Made by a program: the position numbers and the translations under genes. From the NCBI GenBank assembly GCA_024400455.1, contig JAKSMU010000003.1, positions 62,001 through 126,000 on the forward strand: a stretch of DNA of 64,000 bases, written 5' to 3'. The DNA is from Bacteroidales bacterium. GTDB taxonomy: Bacteria > Bacteroidota > Bacteroidia > Bacteroidales > F082. Of this stretch, positions 18,797-26,831 are shown in pieces. The notes beneath the pieces are model-generated. The model was not told where the DNA came from. It made no database searches and saw only the letters and a list, made by a program, of their open reading frames with translations. The stretch's first letter is position 1. The number at the start of each line of letters is the position of its first letter.

Positions 18797-20557
18797 ATGA
18801 ATTACCTGTCAGTCAACTCCATATCGAAATCGTTTGGCATCAAGACGCTTTTTTCCGATGTCACCTTTGGCATTGAAAAAGGCGACAAGACGGCTTTGAT
18901 TGCCGCCAATGGTTCGGGCAAGTCGACCATGCTGAAAATCCTGATGGGGCAGGAAAGCCCCGATTCTGGTTCAATCGTGTATGCCAACGACTTGAAAATC
19001 GGCTATTTGGAACAACTACCGACTTATCCTTCAGGCAGCCGTATCAGCGATTTGCTGGAGGATCTGAACGAGGAACAGCGCCTGAATGCCGTGCAGTTCC
19101 TTTCGCGTTTCGAATTGAATGACCTTTCGCAAGTCACCGATAATCTTTCGGGTGGCCAAATCAAGCGCCTGGCTTTGGCTTTGGTCTTACTGCACGATCC
19201 CGATTTCCTGATTATGGACGAACCGACCAACCACTTGGATGTGGAAATGGTGGAGTGGCTCGAAAAATATCTGACCCAGTCGAGAGTGACGCTTCTGATG
19301 GTTACGCACGACCGCTATTTCCTTGACCGTGTGTGCAATAAAATATTTGAATTGTACCAAGGCGTGATGTATACGCACAACGGCAATTTTGATTATTACG
19401 TCCAGAAAAGCCGCGAGCGCGAGGAAGTGAAACGTGCCACTGCCGAAAAAGCGGGTCAATTGCTGAAACACGAACTGGAATGGATGCGCAGCACGCCGCA
19501 AGCCCGCACGGGCAAATCGAAAAGCCGCATTGATGCCTTTTATGATTTGAAGGATAAGGCTAAGGTTCAGCAAGTTGAAGAACAGTTGCAGTTTGGTCTG
19601 AATATGCAGCGTCTCGGCGGAAAAATCCTGGAATTGGTGAATGTCAGCAAGAGTTACGATGACATTACCGTGCTGAAAGAGTTCGATTATGTCTTCAAAC
19701 GCGGTGAACGCATCGGCTTGATTGGCAAGAATGGAGTAGGGAAGTCGTCATTTCTGAATCTCATTACGGGTGCCGTGAAGCCCGATATGGGTCATATCAT
19801 TGTTGGACAAACGGTTACTTACGGCTACTATCGTCAGGAAGGCATCAAGTTCGATGAAGACAAGACGGTTTTGGACACCATACGTGATATTGCCGAAGTG
19901 ATTTATTACGGTAAGAATCAGGTTTATACGGCGGAACAATTGCTGGCGCATTTCATGTTTCCTTACAAGATGCACCGTCAGCCGGTGGCGCTTTTGAGCG
20001 GCGGCGAAAAACGTCGGCTTTATCTGCTCACGGTTCTGGTCAGCAATCCGAATTTCCTGATTTTGGACGAACCGACCAATGATTTGGATCTGCTCACCTT
20101 GCAGAAACTGGAAGACTTCTTGCGCGGTTACAAAGGCTGTCTTTTGGTGGTCTCGCACGACCGCTTCTTCATGGACGAAGTCGTCGACCAACTCTTTGTC
20201 TTTCAGGGCGAAGGCAAGGTAAAAGGTTTCATGGGCAACTATTCGCAATACAAGGATTATCTGACCGAAAAACTCAAGGCGGAGCGCAAGGAACAGAGCG
20301 CCCAAAAGCAAGCGGAACCTGTGCAGAAAAAAGTCCGCGAAAAGGTGAAACGCTCTTTCAAGGAAAACCGCGAGTTTGAAGATTTGACCAAACAAATCGC
20401 TGAACTTGAGGAAGAAAGGGCGGCTATCAACGAAGCTTTAAACACCGAAACGGATTATCAGAAACTGCATGATATGGGCAACCGTTTGACTGAAATCAAC
20501 GATTTGTTGGATGAAAAAGAGCTGCGTTGGCTCGAATTGGACGAAATAGGAGGCTGA
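18797..20557 (+). CDS. ABC-F family ATPase (Uup-like)
   Basis: 586 residues with two ABC domains and no membrane segment. Domain 1 has Walker A AANGSGKS (~36-43), signature LSGGQIKRLALAL (~117) and Walker B FLIMDEPTNHLD (~137). Domain 2 has GKNGVGKS (~310), LSGGEKRRLYLL (~399) and LILDEPTNDLD (~420). A charged linker joins them, and a C-terminal coiled coil fills ~510-586. The coiled coil and second signature resemble Uup, which binds branched DNA or ribosomes; translation-factor ABC-F proteins are an alternative. It precedes an ion-channel gene by 4 bp. Confidence 0.9.
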   Translation: MNYLSVNSISKSFGIKTLFSDVTFGIEKGDKTALIAANGSGKSTMLKILMGQESPDSGSIVYANDLKIGYLEQLPTYPSGSRISDLLEDLNEEQRLNAVQFLSRFELNDLSQVTDNLSGGQIKRLALALVLLHDPDFLIMDEPTNHLDVEMVEWLEKYLTQSRVTLLMVTHDRYFLDRVCNKIFELYQGVMYTHNGNFDYYVQKSREREEVKRATAEKAGQLLKHELEWMRSTPQARTGKSKSRIDAFYDLKDKAKVQQVEEQLQFGLNMQRLGGKILELVNVSKSYDDITVLKEFDYVFKRGERIGLIGKNGVGKSSFLNLITGAVKPDMGHIIVGQTVTYGYYRQEGIKFDEDKTVLDTIRDIAEVIYYGKNQVYTAEQLLAHFMFPYKMHRQPVALLSGGEKRRLYLLTVLVSNPNFLILDEPTNDLDLLTLQKLEDFLRGYKGCLLVVSHDRFFMDEVVDQLFVFQGEGKVKGFMGNYSQYKDYLTEKLKAERKEQSAQKQAEPVQKKVREKVKRSFKENREFEDLTKQIAELEEERAAINEALNTETDYQKLHDMGNRLTEINDLLDEKELRWLELDEIGG

Positions 20558-20561
20558 TGTT

Positions 20562-21362
20562 ATGAAAAATCGCGAAGACAACTGGTTTGAAAGGCTGATG
20601 CTGAATGAAAAATTCATTTTTGCCGTCATTTTCATCAATGCCGTCACCATTTTCGTTCACGAAACGATTGGATTCCGCATTTGGCTCTACGCCATTGATA
20701 TGGCCTGTACCTTGGTTTTCTTGGCCGAAATGATTGTAAAGCATCAAAAATATGGCTTAAAAGGCTATTGGTCAGATGGCTGGAACCGTTTGGACGGCAT
20801 CTTGGTCATTCTTTCCTTGCCTTCTTTGGTGATGCTCTTCGTGCCATTTGGAATGATTGATTTGAGTGTCTTGCTGATACTCAGAGTGCTGCGCGTCTTG
20901 AAATTTTTCCGTGTGGTGCATTTCTTTCCGAGTTTTTCCAACATCGCAAAGAATTTCATTCTGGCCATGCGTCAGTCGTATGCTTTTTTGCTGTGTTATT
21001 TGGTCATCATTGTCATCTTTGGCATGATTAACTGCAGCATTTTCAAGGACTTGGTTCCAAAATATTTCGGTACGCCTTTGGACAGCATTTATTCTGTGTT
21101 CCGCTTGTTCACGGTTGAAGGCTGGTACGACATTCCTGATTCCATCGCAGTGGTCACTTCGCCGTTTTGGGGCAAAATGATCAGGCTCTATTTCTGCCTG
21201 TTGCTGCTCATGGGTGGCGTCATCGGCATGTCGTTCATCAATTCAATTTTCGTTGATGCCATGGTCAGCGACAACAACGATGATGTTAAGGCACAGTTAG
21301 CCGAAATGGAAAAGAAATTGGATAAACTGTTGGAAGAAAAGGGGCTGGATGATAAGGATTGA
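20562..21362 (+). CDS. Voltage-gated-type ion transporter (six-TM channel)
   Basis: 266 residues, Ion_trans family, one six-helix subunit. An S4-like helix carries spaced arginines (LLILRVLRVLKFFRVVHFF, about residues 103-121). A pore loop reads FRLFTVEGWYDIP, comparable with the TLESW filter of bacterial sodium channels but with Gly in place of Ser. The tail (AQLAEMEKKLDKLLEEKG) is a short coiled coil, as in tetrameric BacNav channels. An AGGAGG at 20548-20553, eight bases before the ATG and inside the end of the ABC-F gene, is an unusually clear Shine-Dalgarno for this phylum. Ion selectivity is inference. Confidence 0.87.
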   Translation: MKNREDNWFERLMLNEKFIFAVIFINAVTIFVHETIGFRIWLYAIDMACTLVFLAEMIVKHQKYGLKGYWSDGWNRLDGILVILSLPSLVMLFVPFGMIDLSVLLILRVLRVLKFFRVVHFFPSFSNIAKNFILAMRQSYAFLLCYLVIIVIFGMINCSIFKDLVPKYFGTPLDSIYSVFRLFTVEGWYDIPDSIAVVTSPFWGKMIRLYFCLLLLMGGVIGMSFINSIFVDAMVSDNNDDVKAQLAEMEKKLDKLLEEKGLDDKD

Positions 21363-21401
21363 GAATGATTGATTATAGGTAATGGGCAAAAGGTATAAAC
21401 G

Positions 21402-21430
21402 AAAAAAGGAGTCACTTTCGTAACTCCTTG
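21402..21430 (-). terminator. tRNA operon terminator
   Basis: On the minus strand AAGGAGTTAC, loop, GTGACTCCTT then a T-run, just after tRNA-Pro. Confidence 0.7.
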
Positions 21431-21440
21431 ATTTTCATTG

Positions 21441-21516
21441 TCGGGGCAAAAGGATTCGAACCTTCGACCCCCTGCTCCCAAAGCAGGTGCGCTAGCCGGA
21501 CTGCGCCATACCCCGA
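21441..21516 (-). tRNA. tRNA-Pro (anticodon TGG)
   Basis: 76 nt. The acceptor stem TCGGGGT pairs with GCCCCGA (last pair T-G). The anticodon arm reads CTGCT-TTGGGAG-AGCAG-like with TGG centred. The T arm has GGTTCGAATCC. CCA is not encoded. Confidence 0.95.
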
Positions 21517-21530
21517 TTTCAAAGTTCCAG

Positions 21531-21619
21531 CGGAGAAGGGGGGATTCGAACCCCCGGTACCCCTTGCGGGATACGACAGTTTAGCAAACTGTTGGTTTCA
21601 GCCACTCACCCACCTCTCC
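21531..21619 (-). tRNA. tRNA-Ser (anticodon GCT)
   Basis: 89 nt. The acceptor GGAGAGG pairs with CTTCTCC (one G-T). The anticodon loop TTTGCTAA gives GCT, and a long class II variable arm (TATCCCGCAAGGGGTA) is visible. It is the first gene of a two-tRNA unit. Confidence 0.95.
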
Positions 21620-21637
21620 AGGTCTGAATTGCGAGTG

Positions 21638-21645
21638 CAAAAGTA
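21638..21645 (-). promoter_or_regulatory. -7 box of the tRNA-Ser/tRNA-Pro unit
   Basis: TACTTTTG on the minus strand, 18 bp before the 5' end of tRNA-Ser. Confidence 0.7.
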
Positions 21646-21988
21646 GGTCTTTTTTCATTACCTCCAAGCATTTTTCTCACTTTTTTTTGAAATAGTTTTT
21701 TATTCATTGTCAATCAACGGATTAAATTCACATGATATTTTGCCAACTTAGAACAAAATCTTGTGTTTTTCATTTTTTACCTTCATTTTTCAGCAAAAAG
21801 GCAAGTATCCAGTTGACGAAAAAGGGCATTTTTCATGAATTCTTGACTTAATTCCATTCACCTTATTATAATGTTTTTGAAAAAAAAACGAATTCTTATC
21901 ACGGCTTGATAAAACTTACTATATTTGCGCGGTTATTTGATCAACTCATATCGGGATTTATTCCTTGATAACACTAAAATGAATTTAT
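21646..21988 (+). promoter_or_regulatory. AT-rich intergenic region with DUF349 gene promoter
   Basis: About 340 bp without a gene. A -7 box TATATTTG lies at 21920-21927, giving a leader of about 55 nt. The rest is T-rich and shows no repeat, ORF or RNA that I can support. Confidence 0.6.
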
Positions 21989-23941
21989 ATGGAAAACAAT
22001 GAACAAATGAATCAAGACATTCTGAATCAGAATGTTGAGAATGGACAAAAGAACGCCATTAATGGTAGTGAAAAAGATGTAATCATCAATTTAATCCAAC
22101 CGAGCATCCTTCCGGGCAAGGTGAAAATCGAAGTTGCAACCGCAGTCGAATTCGGAAACAGTCAGACTGAAGACCTTCCTGACCTCGAAATGTCGGAGGC
22201 CGAAGAGGAAGAAGCCGCTCTCGAAACCGACTTCAATCTCGAAAGCATGACCAAAGAGCAACTGGTTGAAATGATGGAAGAAACCGTCAAGGAAACAGAT
22301 CTTTCTAAGATTAAGGATAAAGTTGCAGCCATTAGAATTCATTTTAATAAGTTGAACAAGGAAGACATGGACCGCGAAGTGGAACAGTTTCTGCAAGGCG
22401 GTGGCGATATGGAGACTTTCCAACATGTTGCCGACGATTGCGAGACCCGCTTCAACGAAGCTTTCAGCATCTACAAATCAAACAAGGCCCATCAGAATGA
22501 ACTCCTCGAAGCCCAAAAGCTTGAAAACCTAGCCCAAAAGAAAGCCTTGCTTGAAGACCTTAAGCAGATGATTGCTTCCGAAGAATCGCTGAAGAAGACC
22601 TACGACGAATTCCGCACCCTCCAGGACCGCTGGAAAGAAATCGGCCAGGTGCCTGCCACTGAAAACGCAAATCTTTGGAATACCTACCATTTCCTCGTTG
22701 AACAATTCTTTGACAAGGTAAGAATCGGCCGCGAACTTCGTGACCTCGACATGAAGAAAAACCTTGATATGAAGGTTGACCTCTGTGAAAAAGCAGAAGA
22801 ACTTCTGAACGAAAAATCGCTGACGAAGGCATTCCAGGAACTGCAGAAACTGCACGAACAGTGGAAGGAAGTCGGTCCGGTGCCACAGGAAAAGAAAGAC
22901 GAAATCTGGGAGCGCTTCAAGGCTGCTACCGACAAGATAAACCAAATCCGCAGAGAACACTTCGCAAAGATTGCCGAAGAACAGAATGGCAATTTCCAGA
23001 CCAAGACCGCTCTTTGTGAAAAGGCAGAAGAAATCGTTAACGGCGAATATGCAAGCATCAACGCTTGGCAGAAGAAGTCAACCGAACTGACAGAACTCTT
23101 CCAAGTATGGAAGACCGTTGGCCCTGCCGCCAAGAAAGAAAACGAAGAAGTTTGGGCTCGCTTCAAAGCCGCTATGGACAGTTTCTTCGCCAAGAAAAAG
23201 GAATATTTCTCAACCTTGAAAGATCAACAGACCGAAAACCTCGAACGCAAGACCCAAATCTGCATTGAGGCCGAAGCATTGATGGAATCAACGGAATGGA
23301 AGAAGGCTTCCGACCAGTTGAAGAAACTCCAAGAAGAATGGAAGGCCATCGGCCCTGTTCCGAAGCGTCATGCCGACAAGATCTGGAAGCGTTTCCGCGC
23401 TGCATGCGATGCTTTCTTTAACCGCAAGTCAGAACATTTCAGCGGTATGAGAGGCGAAGAAGAAGCCAATCTCGAAGCCAAGAAAGCCCTTATCGAAGAG
23501 GTCAAGGCTTTTGAACTGGGCACAAGCCGCAACGAAAACATGGAAGCTCTGAAAGCCTTCCAGCGCCGCTGGCTCGAAATCGGTCATGTGCCGATGAAGG
23601 TCAAGGATGCCATCAACAAGGAATTCAGAGGCCTCATCGACGGTTTCTTCGACACCATGAGAAAGAATCAGGATGAAGCATCGACAAACGAATACCGCGA
23701 AATGATGGCCAACCTGAAGGACGATCCAGAAGGTCACGACAAGCTGAGAAGAGAACGCACCAATTTGCAGAACCGCATTCAGAAACTGCGCGACGAAATC
23801 GCTGTCCTTGAAAACAACATCGGTTTCTTCTCCAACAGCAAGAACTCTGAACTGATGCGTGCCGAATACGAAAAGAAGATCAACAAGGCCAAGAGCGACC
23901 TCAAAGTGCTTGAAGCAAAGCTGAAAATCGCTGAAGATTAA
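21989..23941 (+). CDS. DUF349 coiled-coil repeat protein
   Basis: 650 residues, highly charged, no signal peptide or membrane segment. After an acidic head (~1-95), about five DUF349 units follow one another. Each shows a WKEIGPVP-like core with a downstream IWERFKAA-type helix (for example at ~215, ~292, ~367, ~440 and ~515 with small changes). The C-terminal ~80 residues are coiled coil (NLQNRIQKLRDEIAVLENNI). DUF349 proteins are widespread in Bacteroidota; their job is not firmly established. It is monocistronic with its own promoter and terminator. Confidence 0.9.
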   Translation: MENNEQMNQDILNQNVENGQKNAINGSEKDVIINLIQPSILPGKVKIEVATAVEFGNSQTEDLPDLEMSEAEEEEAALETDFNLESMTKEQLVEMMEETVKETDLSKIKDKVAAIRIHFNKLNKEDMDREVEQFLQGGGDMETFQHVADDCETRFNEAFSIYKSNKAHQNELLEAQKLENLAQKKALLEDLKQMIASEESLKKTYDEFRTLQDRWKEIGQVPATENANLWNTYHFLVEQFFDKVRIGRELRDLDMKKNLDMKVDLCEKAEELLNEKSLTKAFQELQKLHEQWKEVGPVPQEKKDEIWERFKAATDKINQIRREHFAKIAEEQNGNFQTKTALCEKAEEIVNGEYASINAWQKKSTELTELFQVWKTVGPAAKKENEEVWARFKAAMDSFFAKKKEYFSTLKDQQTENLERKTQICIEAEALMESTEWKKASDQLKKLQEEWKAIGPVPKRHADKIWKRFRAACDAFFNRKSEHFSGMRGEEEANLEAKKALIEEVKAFELGTSRNENMEALKAFQRRWLEIGHVPMKVKDAINKEFRGLIDGFFDTMRKNQDEASTNEYREMMANLKDDPEGHDKLRRERTNLQNRIQKLRDEIAVLENNIGFFSNSKNSELMRAEYEKKINKAKSDLKVLEAKLKIAED

Positions 23942-23962
23942 TAGTTTACATATCATTAACTC

Positions 23963-23993
23963 AAAAAAAGCACCTCGAAAGGGGTGCTTTTAT
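23963..23993 (+). terminator. Terminator after the DUF349 gene
   Basis: AAAAAAAGCACCTC and GGGGTGCTTTTAT around GAAA. Confidence 0.85.
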
Positions 23994-24001
23994 TGCTCAT
24001 T

Positions 24002-25558
24002 ATGAAAGCTTCAACAAACCGAATCAGCCTGCTGGCATTGCTTTTTCTGCTATTGCCAGTATATTCTTTCGCCCAACAAGTGTGGACGGTTGAAAAAGTG
24101 CCCAACACGCGCTTACTTGACAATGCAATCCATGTTTCGGACCCCGATGACTTGTTATCGGACAGTTGCGAGATGCGGATTAACACTGCCTTGAGTTCCA
24201 TCCGCGACAAGGCCGATGTGTTTGTCGTAGCTCTCAGTTCTATTGGCGAGACCGACATCGAAAAATTTGCTGTCGACCTATTCAACCGTTGGGAAATTGG
24301 CGATGCCAAGACCGACAATGGCGTGCTGATGCTGCTCGCCAAGGAACAGCGCAAGCTGAAGTTCGAAACCGGCTATGGCGCCGAAGCCATATTGACCGAT
24401 GCACGCTGCCAGCAGATTTTTACCAAAAACATCGCCCCTTACTTCAAAACCGACGACTATGAAGGCGGACTTTGCGCTGGTGTCGCCGAAATCGTGAGCA
24501 TTTACGATGGCATTATTCCTACGGGATTGGTCACCACTTCGCCTAACTACGATTCGGATCAGGATGATGACACCTCGGGTTGGTCCAAATCGGTTCTTAT
24601 CATATTGACAGGCCTGCTGTCCTTAATCGCACTGTTTCCGCTTTTCAGCGACAAAGGCGCACACACTACATCGGGCCAGACTATGTTTTTTGACAAGACC
24701 ATCGATGGCATTCCGTATTACAACCAAAAGCCTCTCGCGTGGACAGGTAATGCATGGGAAGGCAAAGGTTGCCTTCGGGCCATTCTTGTCGGATTGTCGT
24801 TGTCCCTTTGGGTAGTAATCCCCCCAATGTTTATCAAAGCAGGCAGCTCGCATTATGAGCTGCTTTGTCTGCTTCTGACCATCTTCCTGTATCTTACATG
24901 GATGTGCCTGCACCATAATGTAAAGACCTTGAATTTGGCTAAAAAACTGGCGCTTGAATCCTCAGATCCCAAATCGGTTTATCAAAAGGCCTACGACTAT
25001 TCATTGACTAGGACAACTTTAAAACTTGCGCCGTGGATAGCTGTTTTCTTCCGCAGGAAATATGAGAAACTGATTAATGAAAGCGAGAGTTGCTGTTGTC
25101 CGGAATGTCATACAGCGATGTCGGATCATGAAGGCCTTTCGTTTTCTGAAAATCAAATGCTGGAAACAAGACTTGAATCAATGGTCTATCGTCCCTTGAG
25201 ATGTAGCAACGGACACATTATCGTGGCAGCTTCCCAAGGAAAGCACAATGGCGATTATTCGGTGTGCGAAAACTGTGGGACATGCGCCGTGAAGGTTAAG
25301 AGAACCAGGATTATAACGAAAGCAACCACTATGAGTGAAGGAATTAAGGAACAAGAATCCCAATGTTTGTTCTGCGGTAAGGAATCAGTCTCGCAGTCTG
25401 CAATTCCGAAGAAAGAGACTTCCTATGACGCTGGATATGGTGGCGGATACAGCAGCGGAAGCAGTTCGTCCTCATCATCATACGGAGGCGGCCATTCATC
25501 TGGAGGATCGTTTGGCGGCGGCCATAGCGGTGGAGGCGGCTACACAGGGAGTTGGTAA
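24002..25558 (+). CDS. TPM-domain (YgcG/Psb32-like) membrane protein with Cys-rich tail
   Basis: 518 residues. The ATG at 24002 is preferred because an earlier in-frame ATG at 23984 lies inside the upstream terminator. After a signal peptide (ISLLALLFLLLPVYSFAQ) comes a TPM domain at ~35-165 (DLLSDSCEMRINTAL, LFNRWEIGDAKTDNGVLMLLA, KFETGYGAEAILTD). Three hydrophobic segments follow (~195-215, ~258-280, ~287-305). The cytoplasmic-type tail has cysteine pairs like zinc ribbons (CCCPECH, CENCGTC, CLFCGKE) and ends in a Gly/Ser-rich segment (GGGHSSGGSFGGGHSGGGGY). TPM proteins have been linked to photosystem repair in plants and to membrane quality control; the bacterial role is unknown. Confidence 0.85.
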   Translation: MKASTNRISLLALLFLLLPVYSFAQQVWTVEKVPNTRLLDNAIHVSDPDDLLSDSCEMRINTALSSIRDKADVFVVALSSIGETDIEKFAVDLFNRWEIGDAKTDNGVLMLLAKEQRKLKFETGYGAEAILTDARCQQIFTKNIAPYFKTDDYEGGLCAGVAEIVSIYDGIIPTGLVTTSPNYDSDQDDDTSGWSKSVLIILTGLLSLIALFPLFSDKGAHTTSGQTMFFDKTIDGIPYYNQKPLAWTGNAWEGKGCLRAILVGLSLSLWVVIPPMFIKAGSSHYELLCLLLTIFLYLTWMCLHHNVKTLNLAKKLALESSDPKSVYQKAYDYSLTRTTLKLAPWIAVFFRRKYEKLINESESCCCPECHTAMSDHEGLSFSENQMLETRLESMVYRPLRCSNGHIIVAASQGKHNGDYSVCENCGTCAVKVKRTRIITKATTMSEGIKEQESQCLFCGKESVSQSAIPKKETSYDAGYGGGYSSGSSSSSSSYGGGHSSGGSFGGGHSGGGGYTGSW

Positions 25559-25577
25559 CACTTGTTTTTCACTCAAT

Positions 25578-25605
25578 AAGCTGTCGCAAAATCGGCAGCT
25601 TTTAT
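25578..25605 (+). terminator. Terminator of the TPM gene
   Basis: AAGCTGTCG and CGGCAGCTT (one G-T) around CAAAAT, followed by TTATTATTTTT. It abuts the aroC -7 box. Confidence 0.65.
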
Positions 25606-25613
25606 TATTTTTG
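25606..25613 (+). promoter_or_regulatory. -7 box of aroC
   Basis: TATTTTTG, only 4 bp before the ATG at 25618, so the message would be nearly leaderless. It also excludes the in-frame ATG at 25552. Confidence 0.55.
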
Positions 25614-25617
25614 CCGC

Positions 25618-26595
25618 ATGAATGCAAACACGATAGGAAATATTTTCACTTTGACCACTTTCGGCGAATCACACGGAGCGGCCATCGGCGGCGTGATTGA
25701 CGGCTGCCCGTCAAGACTTAAAATCGATTTCGGCCTGATTGAAAGCGAACTGAAACGAAGGGCAACTGCGCAAACGCAAACCGATTCGCAACGCAAGGAA
25801 ACCGACAAGGTCGAGTTCCTTTCCGGTATACTTGATGGTGTCACTCTGGGCACGCCAATTGCTTTTATGGTCAGAAACACAGACTGCAAGTCATCGGATT
25901 ATGACGAACTGAAAGATGTCTATCGACCTTCGCATGCCGATTTCACATATCAGCAGAAATACGGCATCCGCGACAGGCGTGGCGGTGGCCGTGCTTCGGC
26001 GCGATGCACTTTACCTATTGTGGTTGCCGGTGCGATTGCAAAGCAAATGCTGATGACGGAGCAAATCTCCGTCAAGGCAGAGATTGCCTCCATGGGTGAT
26101 GTTGAGCAAGCCCGCAAGGATGGCGATTCTGTTGGCGGCGTGATTCATTGCTGCATCAAGAATGTACCAGCTGGTTTGGGCGAACCCATGTTCCACAAGT
26201 TTCAGGCAGATTTGGCAGCGGCCATGTTCTGTCTTCCTGCCGTGAAAGGCTTTGAGTATGGCGATGGCTTTGCCATGGCAACAATGAAAGGTTCGGAATG
26301 TAACGATGCTTTTGTCTGCGAAAACGGGAAAATCCATGCGGCAACCAATCATTCGGGCGGCATTCAGGGCGGCATAACAAACGGAGAAGACATCTGTTTC
26401 AATGTGGCGTTCAAGCCGATTCCTTCCATTGCTTTGCCGCAACAAACCGTGAATGAGGCAGGGGAGGACTGCACCTTATTAATAAAAGGCCGTCATGACG
26501 TGTGTGCCGTGCCAAGAGCCGTTGTTTTGGTCGAGGCTTTGGCAGCTATGGTTACTGTCGACCATTGGATGCTTTTAAAGAGAAATTCTCATTGA
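25618..26595 (+). CDS. aroC: Chorismate synthase, compact form
   Basis: 325 residues, about 30 fewer than usual for Bacteroidales. It converts EPSP to chorismate with reduced FMN, the last step of the shikimate pathway. Both catalytic histidines are present: His19 in GESHG and His106 in RPSHAD. The RRGGGRASAR segment (~121-129), the GSECNDAF segment, NHSGGIQGGITNG and GRHDVCAVPRAV are also seen. Two features are unusual. The usually invariant Glu after SAR is Cys130, and the segment between the first FMN loop and GDSVGGV (~150-170) is much shorter than normal. The start is set by the -7 box. Probably functional, since all other signature blocks remain. Confidence 0.9.
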   Translation: MNANTIGNIFTLTTFGESHGAAIGGVIDGCPSRLKIDFGLIESELKRRATAQTQTDSQRKETDKVEFLSGILDGVTLGTPIAFMVRNTDCKSSDYDELKDVYRPSHADFTYQQKYGIRDRRGGGRASARCTLPIVVAGAIAKQMLMTEQISVKAEIASMGDVEQARKDGDSVGGVIHCCIKNVPAGLGEPMFHKFQADLAAAMFCLPAVKGFEYGDGFAMATMKGSECNDAFVCENGKIHAATNHSGGIQGGITNGEDICFNVAFKPIPSIALPQQTVNEAGEDCTLLIKGRHDVCAVPRAVVLVEALAAMVTVDHWMLLKRNSH

Positions 26596-26622
26596 GTTTC
26601 TATCATTTTGTTTTATAACGTT

Positions 26623-26681
26623 TTGCAATGTAAATTTGCAAAAGTGTATTTTTGCAGGGATAAAAACCTTGCAAAAGTGTA
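26623..26681 (+). promoter_or_regulatory. Promoter with 13-bp direct repeats
   Basis: An exact TTGCAAAAGTGTA occurs at 26636-26648 and 26669-26681, with a partial copy (TTGCAATGTA) at 26623-26632. A -7 box TATTTTTG sits at 26647-26654, overlapping the end of the first repeat. The layout suggests an operator controlling a short transcript. Confidence 0.5.
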
Positions 26682-26685
26682 AATC

Positions 26686-26775
26686 ATGTTTTTATTATGT
26701 CATGTTTCTGAGGCCGAGTTCGCCAAAGCAAGTGATTCTGTGAAGTCTGGTTTTTTATGCTATATGTTATGGTAG
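26686..26775 (+). CDS. Possible 29-residue small protein
   Basis: ATG at 26686, TAG at 26773-26775. The peptide has a hydrophobic head (MFLLCHV), a polar centre and an aromatic tail (GFLCYMLW), with two Cys. Promoter upstream and terminator immediately downstream favour it; length and lack of homology argue for caution. Confidence 0.25.
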   Translation: MFLLCHVSEAEFAKASDSVKSGFLCYMLW

Positions 26776-26776
26776 T

Positions 26777-26806
26777 AAAAAAGCACCTCTTTCGAGGTGC
26801 TTTTTC
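26777..26806. terminator. Bidirectional terminator
   Basis: GCACCTC and GAGGTGC perfect stem with A6 before and T5 after. It serves the small transcript on one strand and the TonB-dependent receptor on the other. Confidence 0.85.
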
Positions 26807-26831
26807 ATTTTATCCAAAAGGATATGTTGGA

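Larger units (their letters stand above)
26660..26806 (+). ncRNA. Possible small transcript, ~145 nt
   Basis: The interval between the -7 box at 26647-26654 and the strong terminator at 26777-26806 would give a discrete RNA of about 145 nt. It does not match tmRNA, SRP, 6S or RNase P features that I can recognise. It also holds a 29-codon frame (26686-26775), so it may be a small mRNA. Confidence 0.3.

Noticed and set aside
21428..21646. 72-codon frame across the tRNA genes
   Set aside because: The DNA is fully explained by tRNA-Pro and tRNA-Ser on the other strand; the peptide is the well-known tRNA artefact type.
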